A DNA stretch of 34,170 nt from Methanocellales archaeon (lineage in GTDB: Archaea > Halobacteriota > UBA148): assembly GCA_028715545.1 (NCBI GenBank), contig JAQURP010000008.1:1-34170 (forward strand), read 5' to 3'. This document shows positions 1 through 8,721 of this stretch, piece by piece; positions within the stretch are counted from its first letter, which is position 1; each line of letters begins with the position of its first letter. The notes under the pieces are model-generated. The model did not search any database, was not told the DNA's origin, and saw only the letters and a list, made by a program, of their open reading frames with translations. The translations under genes were made by a program, and so were the position numbers.

Positions 1-348
1 CCAACGTCGACGGAGGATAGGATGAGGATCATATCAAGCGCTGCCCATGGCTTCATCTATTTGGTCAGTCTGCTAGGGGTCACTGGAGCCAGGGAAGAAC
101 TCTCTGTGGCAGTAAAGGATATGGTCGGCAAAGTCCGAAGGGCTGCGAAGAAAGAAAATCCCATAGCTGTTGGTTTCGGCCTTTCTTCTCCCGGTCACGT
201 ACGAGATGTCATCAGGTCAGGTGCTGACGGTGCCATTGTCGGAAGTGCTATAGTGAATATCATAGCCAAGAACAATGATGATGAAGAAAAAATGCTGCGT
301 GAGATTAGGGAATTTGTCTCGCAGCTCAAAGAGGCAACACATATTTAA
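1..348 (+). CDS. trpA: Tryptophan synthase alpha chain, C-terminal part (truncated by window edge)
   Basis: Frame 1 reads PTSTEDRMRIISSAAHGFIYLVSLLGVTGAREEL...VGFGLSSPGHVRDVIRSGADGAIVGSAIV, typical TrpA C-terminal motifs; ORF is open to the window start. Confidence 0.93.
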   Translation, partial: PTSTEDRMRIISSAAHGFIYLVSLLGVTGAREELSVAVKDMVGKVRRAAKKENPIAVGFGLSSPGHVRDVIRSGADGAIVGSAIVNIIAKNNDDEEKMLREIREFVSQLKEATHI

Positions 349-450
349 GAGAGTTAAAGATAACAACCATAGAAATTATAAACATTATTTATCATTTTTA
401 ACACCATATCCAATCAAACCCTTAGTACATATTCAAACAATTATCAAAAC

Positions 451-735
451 ATGAAAGACAGAAAAATCCTGAAGATTGGATCAAGCTATATGATCACTCT
501 GCCCATGGACATCGTGAGAGGCTTCGGCTGGAACGAGAACACTAGGATAAAGGTACTAAAGGATAACGGGGAAAAAGACGCTGGAGATAGGAGAGGCGTG
601 AAAGCTTTATATCTGGTAATTAGATTTGGGCAACGTTCCCAAAGGATGAAGAGTAGCGAAGCCTTTTATTCGCTGTTAGGCGATAAACTGTTGCAATGCT
701 TGCCAAGCTCCTATAATGTCGCCAGGAGCGCCTGA
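451..735 (+). CDS. Small AbrB/SpoVT-like DNA-binding protein (C-terminal part uncertain)
   Basis: N-terminus MKDRKILKIGSSYMITLPMDIVRGFGWNENTRIKVLKDNGE resembles a swapped-hairpin AbrB domain; 3' end overlaps the convergent ORF at 676-1008. Confidence 0.5.
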   Translation: MKDRKILKIGSSYMITLPMDIVRGFGWNENTRIKVLKDNGEKDAGDRRGVKALYLVIRFGQRSQRMKSSEAFYSLLGDKLLQCLPSSYNVARSA

Positions 736-1008
736 GAAAGCATGCGTCATCGTCCTGCCTGTTTTTGATTCAGTGTCAATTCTCAAAACACCTTTTTTAA
801 TAAGTCCTTTCTCCGAATATTTCATGTCCACTATATCTTCAAAACGAATAGTAATGGCATTGTCTCTTGGTATTAAACCCGTCCTTGCGAAAAGAAGTAT
901 CTTCTTCTCTGTTATGTACAGAACATATCTTCCTGAACCGTATTCTACTGTCCCACTGGTCTGAAACGTGATATTCTCAGCTGCTCCTATAAAATCTTCA
1001 AGGGGCAT
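676..1008 (-). CDS. PH-domain-like small protein
   Basis: 110-aa ORF with the pattern GSGRYVLYITEKKILLFARTG...ITIRFEDIVDMKYSEKGLIKKGVLRI, similar in style to bacterial PH domains. Confidence 0.5.
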   Translation of the reverse strand: MPLEDFIGAAENITFQTSGTVEYGSGRYVLYITEKKILLFARTGLIPRDNAITIRFEDIVDMKYSEKGLIKKGVLRIDTESKTGRTMTHAFSGAPGDIIGAWQALQQFIA

Positions 1009-1146
1009 ATAAAAAAGTTAGTATATCTACCCATAAACTTTTCGGTATCTGCAAATCTACTCTCCTAAAGCAAGTTACCCCTCTCTAAATTACTTTCCAG
1101 TTCTTGTCCACTTTTATAGCAGAACGAGACAAATAGGCATGGCCCC

Positions 1147-1447
1147 GTTTAAAATCAGACTATATTGGGATTGAAAGACTATATTAATGGTATATCTTCG
1201 TCGTTAAACGAGTTAAAATCAGACCATAGTGGGATTGAAATTAGGTTTGGGGGTAAAGTTTTATCCAACGTTAAAATCAGACCATAGTGGGATTGAAATC
1301 TTGGACGTATCACAAGAAAAATCTCAAAGTCGTCGCGTTGCAAAAAGAGTCTAATAAAACGAGGATTGAAACGTTGAAGTCAGTATTTGCCTTGCTGTGA
1401 ACTCTAACCCGCATTGCAAAAAAGTCTAATAAAACAAGGATTGAAAC
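1147..1447 (+). CRISPR. Degenerate cas-less CRISPR array with two different repeat families
   Basis: Repeat A: GTTTAAAATCAGACTATATTGGGATTGAAA (1147-1176), GTTAAAATCAGACCATAGTGGGATTGAAA (1212-1240 and 1270-1298). Repeat B: GTTGCAAAAAGAGTCTAATAAAACGAGGATTGAAAC (1337-1372) and ATTGCAAAAAAGTCTAATAAAACAAGGATTGAAAC (1413-1447). Intervening segments of 35, 29, 38 and 40 bp are unique. Confidence 0.85.
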
Positions 1448-1508
1448 AATCTAAAAAGTGGTACAACAAATGGGGCAGTGCAAATGGCCGGGATGCGAGT
1501 GAAAACAA

Positions 1509-2252
1509 ATGACAGAAATTGCAAATTTATATGAAACAATATTCAAGCGGAAGTCAGTAAGAAGGTACGATCCTAATCCTCTGGATGAAAAAACGCTTGC
1601 AGGGATTTTATCATTCCTGAACACTCTGAAGCCTCTGTATGGCGGTATCAAAACCGAGGTAAAGATTGTGCCTCAAAAAAACGTCTGGAGCCTGCAGCCG
1701 AAAGCCCCGCACTACCTGGCGGTATTTTCCGAAACCAAAGACGGGTACCTGACAAATGTGGGATTTATGATGCAGCAGATGGACCTGTTCCTTTCGTCTA
1801 TCGGCATCGGTGCATGCTGGCAGGGAATACCTAAACTTTCAAAGGAAGCCCTGAGAAGTTCGAATCTTAAATTTGTAATTGTTCTTGCGTTCGGCAGACC
1901 GGCGGAGACATTATACCGGAAGAGTATTTCTGAATTTAAAAGAAAACCCATTGAACAGATACGTGATTTTGCAGGAGCCGATGAATTGCTGGAACCAGCC
2001 CGACTTGCCCCATCCGCCGTAAACAACCAGTCCTGGTTTTTCACCGGCAAAGAAGGTGTTATACACGCATACTGCACCAAGCCGAAGTTCCTAATGGGAG
2101 CATGGATCAGGATTGACATTGGTATAGCTCTCTGTCATATCTGGATTGCCGCAGAACATTTCGACAAAAACGTTGAATTCATTAACAACGAAAAAGTTCT
2201 GAGTAGTCATCCCAAAGGGTGTCATTACATAGGAACTCTTAGTATCAAGTAA
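1509..2252 (+). CDS. Nitroreductase family protein (TM1586-like)
   Basis: MTEIANLYETIFKRKSVRRYDPNPLDEKTLAGIL...; nitroreductase FMN-binding N-terminus (RKSVRRY) and a C-terminal half with LLEPARLAPSAVNNQSWFF. Confidence 0.8.
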   Translation: MTEIANLYETIFKRKSVRRYDPNPLDEKTLAGILSFLNTLKPLYGGIKTEVKIVPQKNVWSLQPKAPHYLAVFSETKDGYLTNVGFMMQQMDLFLSSIGIGACWQGIPKLSKEALRSSNLKFVIVLAFGRPAETLYRKSISEFKRKPIEQIRDFAGADELLEPARLAPSAVNNQSWFFTGKEGVIHAYCTKPKFLMGAWIRIDIGIALCHIWIAAEHFDKNVEFINNEKVLSSHPKGCHYIGTLSIK

Positions 2253-2309
2253 ACAAATGTATCCCCAGAATTCTGTAAAAAGTGGTATAACAAATGGGGA
2301 CAGGTCATT

Positions 2310-2341
2310 CAAGAGGCACATCCATTAAAACAAGTATTGAA
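2310..2341 (+). repeat. Solitary degenerate CRISPR B-type repeat
   Basis: ...ATTAAAACAAGTATTGAAAC matches the 3' part of repeat B (AATAAAACAAGGATTGAAAC). Confidence 0.55.
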
Positions 2342-2372
2342 ACTAATAAAAGGATAATGCCCTTTTATCGAT

Positions 2373-2615
2373 TTACCCAAAAACCTCTCCTAAAATCATC
2401 CCTTTGACTCTTATTTGCTGGAGCTTGCTGGCGAGTATCTTTGCATCATCCAGTTTTCTCTTTTTATCAGCATAGATTGTGAGTAAAAGGCTCCCCTTTT
2501 TCAGTTCCTTCCCTTTTTTTGAATCTTAAAAAATCCCTGTTCCTCTAATTCGCGTTGTATAAATTTCCCTTAATGTCTCGTTGAACTCATCGGGAAAAAC
2601 TATTTTTTCATCCAC
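2373..2615 (-). pseudogene. Enzyme C-terminal remnant with in-frame stop (family not resolved)
   Basis: Minus-strand reading VDEKIVFPDEFNETLREIYTTRIRGTGIF*DSKKGKELKKGSLLLTIYADKKRKLDDAKILASKLQQIRVKGMILGEVFG*; protein-like on both sides of a single TAA. Confidence 0.5.
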
Positions 2616-2657
2616 TCTTATATAAACAAGTCAAGGGCATTTAACCCTTTTTGCCCC

Positions 2658-3119
2658 TTATTGTTTTTCTGGCGGATACCACGACAAAAGCTCCACTTCT
2701 ATGGGAACTATTTGAGAACTATAAGCTCCAAGGTGCCCATATTTTGCACCATATTCAAAAGTTCCATTTATTCTGACTTTCCCATAGTATTCCAAGGGTC
2801 CCATCATTTGTTGTTGATAGAGCTTGTCATAGACTTCTTTGGATATTCCCCCTTCAACCCAGAGCATTCTACCTTTTGGTACAAGGTGCCCCTCAGCATA
2901 TCCTGAATATTCCAACTTCTCACTCAAAACAATGATTTCAAAGCCATTAAAGTAAAAACCCTCTATAGTAACATAACAGCCATCATATTGATCCGGATTA
3001 GTAAACAATTGATCAAATGTAACCTCTTGTGTTTTCGTTGCTGGCTCTTCAATACAACCGATGGTTAACACAATTATCGATAACAACAATACACAAGCTA
3101 GTGCAGTATGTCTATTCAT
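2658..3119 (-). CDS. Predicted secreted lipoprotein
   Basis: Signal sequence plus lipobox-like LTIGC; followed by EEPATKTQEVTFDQLFTNPDQYDGCYVTIEGFYF. Confidence 0.65.
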   Translation of the reverse strand: MNRHTALACVLLLSIIVLTIGCIEEPATKTQEVTFDQLFTNPDQYDGCYVTIEGFYFNGFEIIVLSEKLEYSGYAEGHLVPKGRMLWVEGGISKEVYDKLYQQQMMGPLEYYGKVRINGTFEYGAKYGHLGAYSSQIVPIEVELLSWYPPEKQ

Positions 3120-3638
3120 ATTTAGAATTTTTATTTAGAATTAGATGTAATAAATTTGATTAATAATATGGATGGCGTGTTTATTAACAGGAATAACGGT
3201 ACACTGTTATATTCACCATATAAAAGTATACACAAATGTGATGAATATTCACGCAAGGTGCAAGAATGGGGAAATTCATAAGTTATGTAGAGCATCCGTT
3301 AGCAATGCATTGGTGGGGTTTCCTTTTTTTTACGTTTTCCTGATTATCGGCATCATCACATCAGCTACGAAAATAACGATCGCAAACTTCACACCCATGT
3401 TCTGGCTCTTATTAGCCATTGCCAGTATTTTGGCTATGGTATAGAATGTCACGATACGTATACTAGCCAGTATGAAAAGTTAAATGGAAAAGCATTGATA
3501 TTAAGTGGTGCGATTCTAGCTATATGCTGGAGAATAAGTATTAAGACATCTCAAAAAACTGCATTAATAATGAGTTAAAATGCTGTCAACACTTTAAAAT
3601 GTTGTCAGCATAAACTTTAAAGATGGTAAGGGTGAAAA

Positions 3639-4781
3639 ATGGCAGATAAGACCACATCGATGGCAGATAAGACTACTTCGCCATTAATGGGTACGGTGAA
3701 ATATCGAAATGGAAGCAATTTTCGTAAAACTCTTAATCAAGCTTTAAATATTTTTTTAAAAGATGCTTTGAGAGTTGCCCTCACAAATCCATTACAGGCT
3801 TATTCTTTCGTTAGAACGTTGAGTTGGCAGCAAAAAGCTGCTCGAGTAAGATCGAAATTGGAGCGGGAAGGTATCCATGTACCGCCAATTATGATTCTTA
3901 GTGTCACTAACAGATGTAATCTCCATTGTAAGGGTTGCTATCACCAAGCTTTAGATCGATCATCCCAGCCTGAAATGAGTGAGTCTAAATTAAGGAGTAT
4001 TTTTGTCGAAGCAAAGGAACTTGGGATTTCGTTTATGGTCCTTGCTGGAGGTGAACCTTTGGTTCGTCGGGAGATTTTGGATATGACCAAGAATTTCCCA
4101 GAGATCATTTTTCTAGTATTTACTAATGGTTTGCTGATAGATGATGAAGTGATCGCGAAGCTGAAAGGACAAAGAAATTTCGTACCAGTAATCAGTCTGG
4201 AAGGTTGGGAAGAAGATACAGATGCACGGAGAGGTAAAGGGGTGTATGAGCACCTACAAGGAATAATTGGAAAGATTAAGAGTATAGATTTATTTTGGAG
4301 TGTCGCTCTAACGGTAACAAGGTCAAACTTTGCTACCGTCACTGATGATCAGTTTATACAGGCCTTAACTGATTTGGGTTGTAAGCTGTTTTTCTTTGTC
4401 GAATATACTCCGATTACAGAAGGAACCGAAGACTGGGTCATTACAGATGAGCAGAGAGTAAATCTCTTAGATTTGAGGGATTCATTTCGTTCGAAATTTT
4501 CAGCCCTGTTCATTGCCGTTCCAGGTGATGAAGAAGAAATCGGGGGCTGTTTATCTGCTGGGCGAGGTTTTGTACACGTTAGCGCAGAGGGTAATGTCGA
4601 ACCATGCCCCTTCTCCCCCTATTCGGATACAAACCTAAGGGATTCGTCACTCAAGGATGCCTTGCAATCTGAATTTCTAAAGACAATTCGTCAAAACAAT
4701 GAACAATTGAGTGAAACGGAAGGTGGTTGTGCGCTCTGGATAAAACGTGAATGGGTTCGATCTTTGCAACAGACGGACTAA
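3639..4781 (+). CDS. Radical SAM / SPASM-like protein
   Basis: CNLHCKGC cluster motif, LAGGEPLVR, TNGLLID, and a C-terminal Cys region (GGCLSAGRGFVHVSAEGNVEPCPFSPY). Confidence 0.88.
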   Translation: MADKTTSMADKTTSPLMGTVKYRNGSNFRKTLNQALNIFLKDALRVALTNPLQAYSFVRTLSWQQKAARVRSKLEREGIHVPPIMILSVTNRCNLHCKGCYHQALDRSSQPEMSESKLRSIFVEAKELGISFMVLAGGEPLVRREILDMTKNFPEIIFLVFTNGLLIDDEVIAKLKGQRNFVPVISLEGWEEDTDARRGKGVYEHLQGIIGKIKSIDLFWSVALTVTRSNFATVTDDQFIQALTDLGCKLFFFVEYTPITEGTEDWVITDEQRVNLLDLRDSFRSKFSALFIAVPGDEEEIGGCLSAGRGFVHVSAEGNVEPCPFSPYSDTNLRDSSLKDALQSEFLKTIRQNNEQLSETEGGCALWIKREWVRSLQQTD

Positions 4782-4929
4782 TTTATTTTCTGCAAGTTAA
4801 CTAAAAATAGGTTATTTCTGGTCTTTTTCTTCCTTGAACTAAAAATGAATACGTCGATATTTTTAATCATAATGAAAATATTCCAAGCTATATTATTGAA
4901 TTCATCTATGAAAGTTAGAAAAAGTAAAT

Positions 4930-5358
4930 CTAAATTCGTTCTTTGGTGTCACTATTTGTTTTTGTGATGTAAGGTGGTACCAGCGCTGCAGAAATTGCCA
5001 AAGCAGGTCCTACATACAGACCCGACCACCCGAAAAGTGCTATCATTCCTATCAATATTAGAACCGCCCTCCTCCGAGGCGTTAAATCAGGCTTGTTACG
5101 AACCGCATACATAAATGTGAATAACGCGAGTAATAGGTATATAAAGACGAATAACAGGGTTAAAACTACCTCTCCTTTGAATCCTGTAACTCTAAAGGTT
5201 AACAGAATCTGGTAGATTGTATTGGCAGCAGATCCTAGAAAAGCCAGTCCTGCGAAAGCCGCCAACCACTTGGATATTCCTTTTGGGGCTTTACCCTGCT
5301 TGCTACGCCAGTATAGTATAATTCCTCCTATAACTAACATCAAGATTATTGGTAACAA
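4930..5358 (-). CDS. Uncharacterised small integral membrane protein
   Basis: Four hydrophobic segments; 21 bp downstream of the 5380-5982 gene on the same strand. Confidence 0.6.
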   Translation of the reverse strand: MLPIILMLVIGGIILYWRSKQGKAPKGISKWLAAFAGLAFLGSAANTIYQILLTFRVTGFKGEVVLTLLFVFIYLLLALFTFMYAVRNKPDLTPRRRAVLILIGMIALFGWSGLYVGPALAISAALVPPYITKTNSDTKERI

Positions 5359-5379
5359 GGTGACGAACCGATTCTGACC

Positions 5380-5982
5380 TTACCAGGCATAGACTCCCTG
5401 TAAATTGTATGGGACCATTACTATCTCGATTGGAGTGAATTCCTCAATATAACCCACCGCAAGACCGTAGTTGCCAGTCATATGGTCATTATTGAATACT
5501 ACAAGGTAGTAGACCCCATCCGTTGGAGCTTTCATGTTAAGGTTTACAATCTCGTAGATCCAGCCGGGCGAGAAAGGTTCATATGTAGCTTGTACCGGAT
5601 CGATCCCATTTACAACGATTGTCCCATAACCATCAGGAACTTCAACATAGGCAGGCAAGATGTCCTTTTGGGTATTTCCCGGTACCATCAAGGCGATTGA
5701 AGGTAGGAAACCAGAGTTTGATGGGCTGTTGGGTGTGAATACAGAGATTTGTATCTTATCTCCGCTGTATATCTGGAACTTGTAATAATCACCTTTGTCT
5801 GGATGTTTCAGTTTAGTGTAAATGGCCCAAGATTTCGAAGGATCATCAATCTGGTGTGCGGTTGCTGGGCTGTAATTCTCGTCTGGAAACAGGGGTGAAT
5901 GAGCTAAGGCTGTCGCCACCAACGTAAAAACTAATGCTGTGGTCAATAGTGCTATAAATATTGTGGATCTCATTTGGGACAT
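5380..5982 (-). CDS. Predicted secreted protein, possible PPC-like beta domain
   Basis: N-terminal signal peptide (IFIALLTTALVFTLVATALAHS) followed by DKGDYYKFQIYSGDKIQISVFTP...GVYYLVVFNNDHMTGNYGLAVGY. Confidence 0.65.
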   Translation of the reverse strand: MSQMRSTIFIALLTTALVFTLVATALAHSPLFPDENYSPATAHQIDDPSKSWAIYTKLKHPDKGDYYKFQIYSGDKIQISVFTPNSPSNSGFLPSIALMVPGNTQKDILPAYVEVPDGYGTIVVNGIDPVQATYEPFSPGWIYEIVNLNMKAPTDGVYYLVVFNNDHMTGNYGLAVGYIEEFTPIEIVMVPYNLQGVYAW

Positions 5983-6104
5983 GTGAAATCCAACCTCAAT
6001 TCAGTAATAAGATTCTTTTGTTAATTATTCTTTTTCCTTATTGGGTTTTACAAGTCTCAATTTTAAAACTTTCTGCTATAGCAATGCAATGCTTATGTTA
6101 TCTA

Positions 6105-7160
6105 CTATTCCCTTATTTTAAGATATATGAGCCCGGCGAACAACACTGCAAGACCATGTAGGATTATTGGTATCCATAGAAACTCGAGGCGGATCATATT
6201 CACGAAGCTTCTCCCATAGCCTATTGGTGTTGGTAGGTAGAGCCATACTAAAAAGCCAATATAGGCCAAAGTGACCATCCAGTAAATTCCCCTATCTAAT
6301 TTGAATGCATAGAGGTATGTGAAGACAAACATAAAAGCGAAACCTGAGAAAAACATAGGCCACATAACCGGACTATTAAAAAATGAAGTATTGAAGACTG
6401 CGACTATTACAGCGTGAATAGCGACGTAGCTCTCTAAAAGTATTATCCATTTCTTGTCAAAATGCATCCAAGTCCAAGCCAGCGTAACTTGGGTGAAGAG
6501 CAAGAACATGTAAAAGAACCCAGAGAGCAGTTGTGGATCCGCTGCCATCGGATGGAACCAAAATGTATAGACAAGAGCCCAAGCAAATATGTACATGTGA
6601 CTACGCCTAAAGAATGCAGTAACTTGAGAAGTGAGGGGTTTTCCTAGTTTTCTTCCCATAAAAAGACCACGTCTAGGATTTTCAAGTATTAGCACTATTG
6701 CCAACATGATTATCACCGAGCCCTGACTAGTAAAAATTGGGGTATCCTGTGCGAGTCCATCGAACCATATGTGGGTCTGGATAAGATGCAGTAAAACAAA
6801 GAATAAATTGACTGCTAAGGCCACTAAGCTGTATTTAGGCAAGCCAAAAAAAGAGTGTGATCTAAACCCGTTAAGATCTCTTTGCCCGAAGTAGATCGCT
6901 ACCCAAATTGAGAATTGGTGCCCTAAATATAATAACCAGACTATAATCATTCCCAAGAAGTCACGACTGGGTAACTTCCAGTAGTACCACGATGCCCCTT
7001 GATCAGGGATAAGGGAACCAACAAAATAATTGAGATTTGGCCCAAGTAGCCAAATCAATATAGTGAAACAAAAGGCAAAGATCAATCCGAAAGTCCATAG
7101 GTACAGTGCTGAACTAGACTTCGAATCAATAATCTGAGAGTTCATTGCAATCGCCAACAA
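6105..7160 (-). CDS. Uncharacterised polytopic membrane protein
   Basis: 351 aa with about 9-10 hydrophobic helices; upstream gene of an apparent three-gene operon. Confidence 0.65.
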   Translation of the reverse strand: MLAIAMNSQIIDSKSSSALYLWTFGLIFAFCFTILIWLLGPNLNYFVGSLIPDQGASWYYWKLPSRDFLGMIIVWLLYLGHQFSIWVAIYFGQRDLNGFRSHSFFGLPKYSLVALAVNLFFVLLHLIQTHIWFDGLAQDTPIFTSQGSVIIMLAIVLILENPRRGLFMGRKLGKPLTSQVTAFFRRSHMYIFAWALVYTFWFHPMAADPQLLSGFFYMFLLFTQVTLAWTWMHFDKKWIILLESYVAIHAVIVAVFNTSFFNSPVMWPMFFSGFAFMFVFTYLYAFKLDRGIYWMVTLAYIGFLVWLYLPTPIGYGRSFVNMIRLEFLWIPIILHGLAVLFAGLIYLKIRE

Positions 7161-7280
7161 TATCTTTTATCTAATGGTTTTCACAAATCTATCTCATTTA
7201 AGACTATCTACTATGATCTTTAATATATGCGTTCTTGTTTTGCTAAAAGAGAGTATAAGAGAATATAAGTGTAAAATTTT

Positions 7281-7318
7281 CTAATGTCCACATTGAACGA
7301 ACATTAGGATTTTTTTTT
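7281..7318 (+). terminator. Hairpin plus T-tract
   Basis: CTAATGT (7281-7287) / ACATTAG (7301-7307), followed by T9 at 7310-7318. Confidence 0.4.
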
Positions 7319-7320
7319 AC

Positions 7321-7429
7321 GTTCTTGCACAAAAGTTTAATAAAACAAGGATTGAAACTAAATCTCTTTTGAATCTGGTGATTTCTATTTCATGCCGTTG
7401 AAAAAAGCCTAATAAAATATTGATTTAAA
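7321..7429 (+). CRISPR. Two-repeat CRISPR remnant (B family), last repeat degenerate
   Basis: GTTCTTGCACAAAAGTTTAATAAAACAAGGATTGAAAC (7321-7358), 38-bp unique segment, GTTGAAAAAAGCCTAATAAAATATTGATTTAAA (7397-7429). Confidence 0.65.
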
Positions 7430-8444
7430 TATTTTCCTGATAGTCCGTAATACCTCTCGCCATATTGACAATTAATTTTATTGATCTAACCAATATTCCA
7501 ATTCCTATCCCGAGGGAAATGAAGATTAGGGCTATAGTAACGCCAAAATGCACAGAATCAGCTATTATTGTGTTGGGCATTACACTAAAGTCGAAGGGAA
7601 ACACAGACAAAAGAGTTGCAATTGTGGCCAGCCCAAAGGCATCTATTACAATCTGGAGGACCTCGCGCAATATGTATCTGTCCAATATAATCAAGACAAC
7701 GTGACTTACTATGGTGATTACTAGGGTCGTATTAAGAATCGGCAACCATAAATTAATGTCTTCTGTAAAGAGAGGCTGTCTTATCCAGGTTGTAATGCCT
7801 CCGACAGTTTCCAAATGATAATAAGCAACATACTGATTGAAAAAATTGAAGAATATTAACAAAACAAAACCACAAGCTATGGCAAAGGCAGAAGCAGTTA
7901 TTCTAGCCTCTCGCTTACTTAAGATATGTTTCTCCACTTTAGTGATGATTGGTTTCTCCGAATCTGCATCTGTAATTGGTTCCTTTTTCTGATATTCATC
8001 TGTTGCTCCTATCGAGTCAACCATTTTTTCTGCAATATCTCCGGCCCAGGCTAGCTTGTATCGCTCACCACTGTAGGCTTTGCTCATAAGGATTATCCAT
8101 AGTATGAACCCGAGAATAAATATGATCGAGGAAAATGCACTACCAACTACCGGTATTAGTCCGAAAATAGCCCCCAAAAAGGTAATAGTGCCGAAGACTA
8201 CCATGGACTGGGCAGCATGAAAACGAACCCAGCTATTTTTCTCTTCTAAAATAAAAAATATAATGCCGCTTATCCATCCACCAACATAACATAATGCTCC
8301 AGCAACATTTGGCAATAGCCCTGTGCTTGTTGTGTCGGATATTTTTTGCCTCTCTCGCTTTATTCGCTCTCTTGCTTCAATCCTTGCCTTCTCCTCCTCG
8401 TAGATTCTATTTTTTTCCTCGGGTGATAACTCCATAGTAATCAC
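7425..8444 (-). CDS. Membrane protein with DUF4870-like N-terminal domain
   Basis: GALCYVGGWISGIIFFILEEKNSWVRFHAAQSMVVFG... (DUF4870/Tic20-like pattern), then four more hydrophobic segments. Confidence 0.7.
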   Translation of the reverse strand: MITMELSPEEKNRIYEEEKARIEARERIKRERQKISDTTSTGLLPNVAGALCYVGGWISGIIFFILEEKNSWVRFHAAQSMVVFGTITFLGAIFGLIPVVGSAFSSIIFILGFILWIILMSKAYSGERYKLAWAGDIAEKMVDSIGATDEYQKKEPITDADSEKPIITKVEKHILSKREARITASAFAIACGFVLLIFFNFFNQYVAYYHLETVGGITTWIRQPLFTEDINLWLPILNTTLVITIVSHVVLIILDRYILREVLQIVIDAFGLATIATLLSVFPFDFSVMPNTIIADSVHFGVTIALIFISLGIGIGILVRSIKLIVNMARGITDYQENI

Positions 8445-8663
8445 ATCTTTATTCTACATTTTAATCTTATCTTATAATATAATAGCTATAAATATCCTCA
8501 TTTTAAATAACCAGAGTTGGAGATACGCCTCTTTACCTGGTGGAATTGCTAGATTATGATGGATCAAGGTTTCAATGGATGGACCCATAAAACTAGGATT
8601 GCAGCCTTAAAACAAGTCGAGTCTTACCTGATTTTTTATCTTGGTATCTACGAATTCAGACCG

Positions 8664-8710
8664 ATATATTTAAGCCCCATAAGTGTGTTACTATGTCACA
8701 TACTAACACA
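8664..8710 (+). promoter_or_regulatory. Putative promoter TATA box and 27-bp palindromic operator of the shikimate operon
   Basis: TATA-like ATATATTTAAG near 8664; TGTGTTACTATGTCACATACTAACACA at 8684-8710 is a palindrome except three positions including the centre. Confidence 0.6.
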
Positions 8711-8721
8711 TAGGTGAGAAA

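Noticed and set aside
3172-3444. 90-aa hydrophobic ORF on the plus strand
   Set aside because: No recognisable family, unusual N-terminus and no clear promoter; could be real but not supportable.
8560-8610. Possible CRISPR-like fragment (cataaaactaggattgcagc)
   Set aside because: Only a short AAAAC.AGGATTG match, no second repeat at spacer distance.
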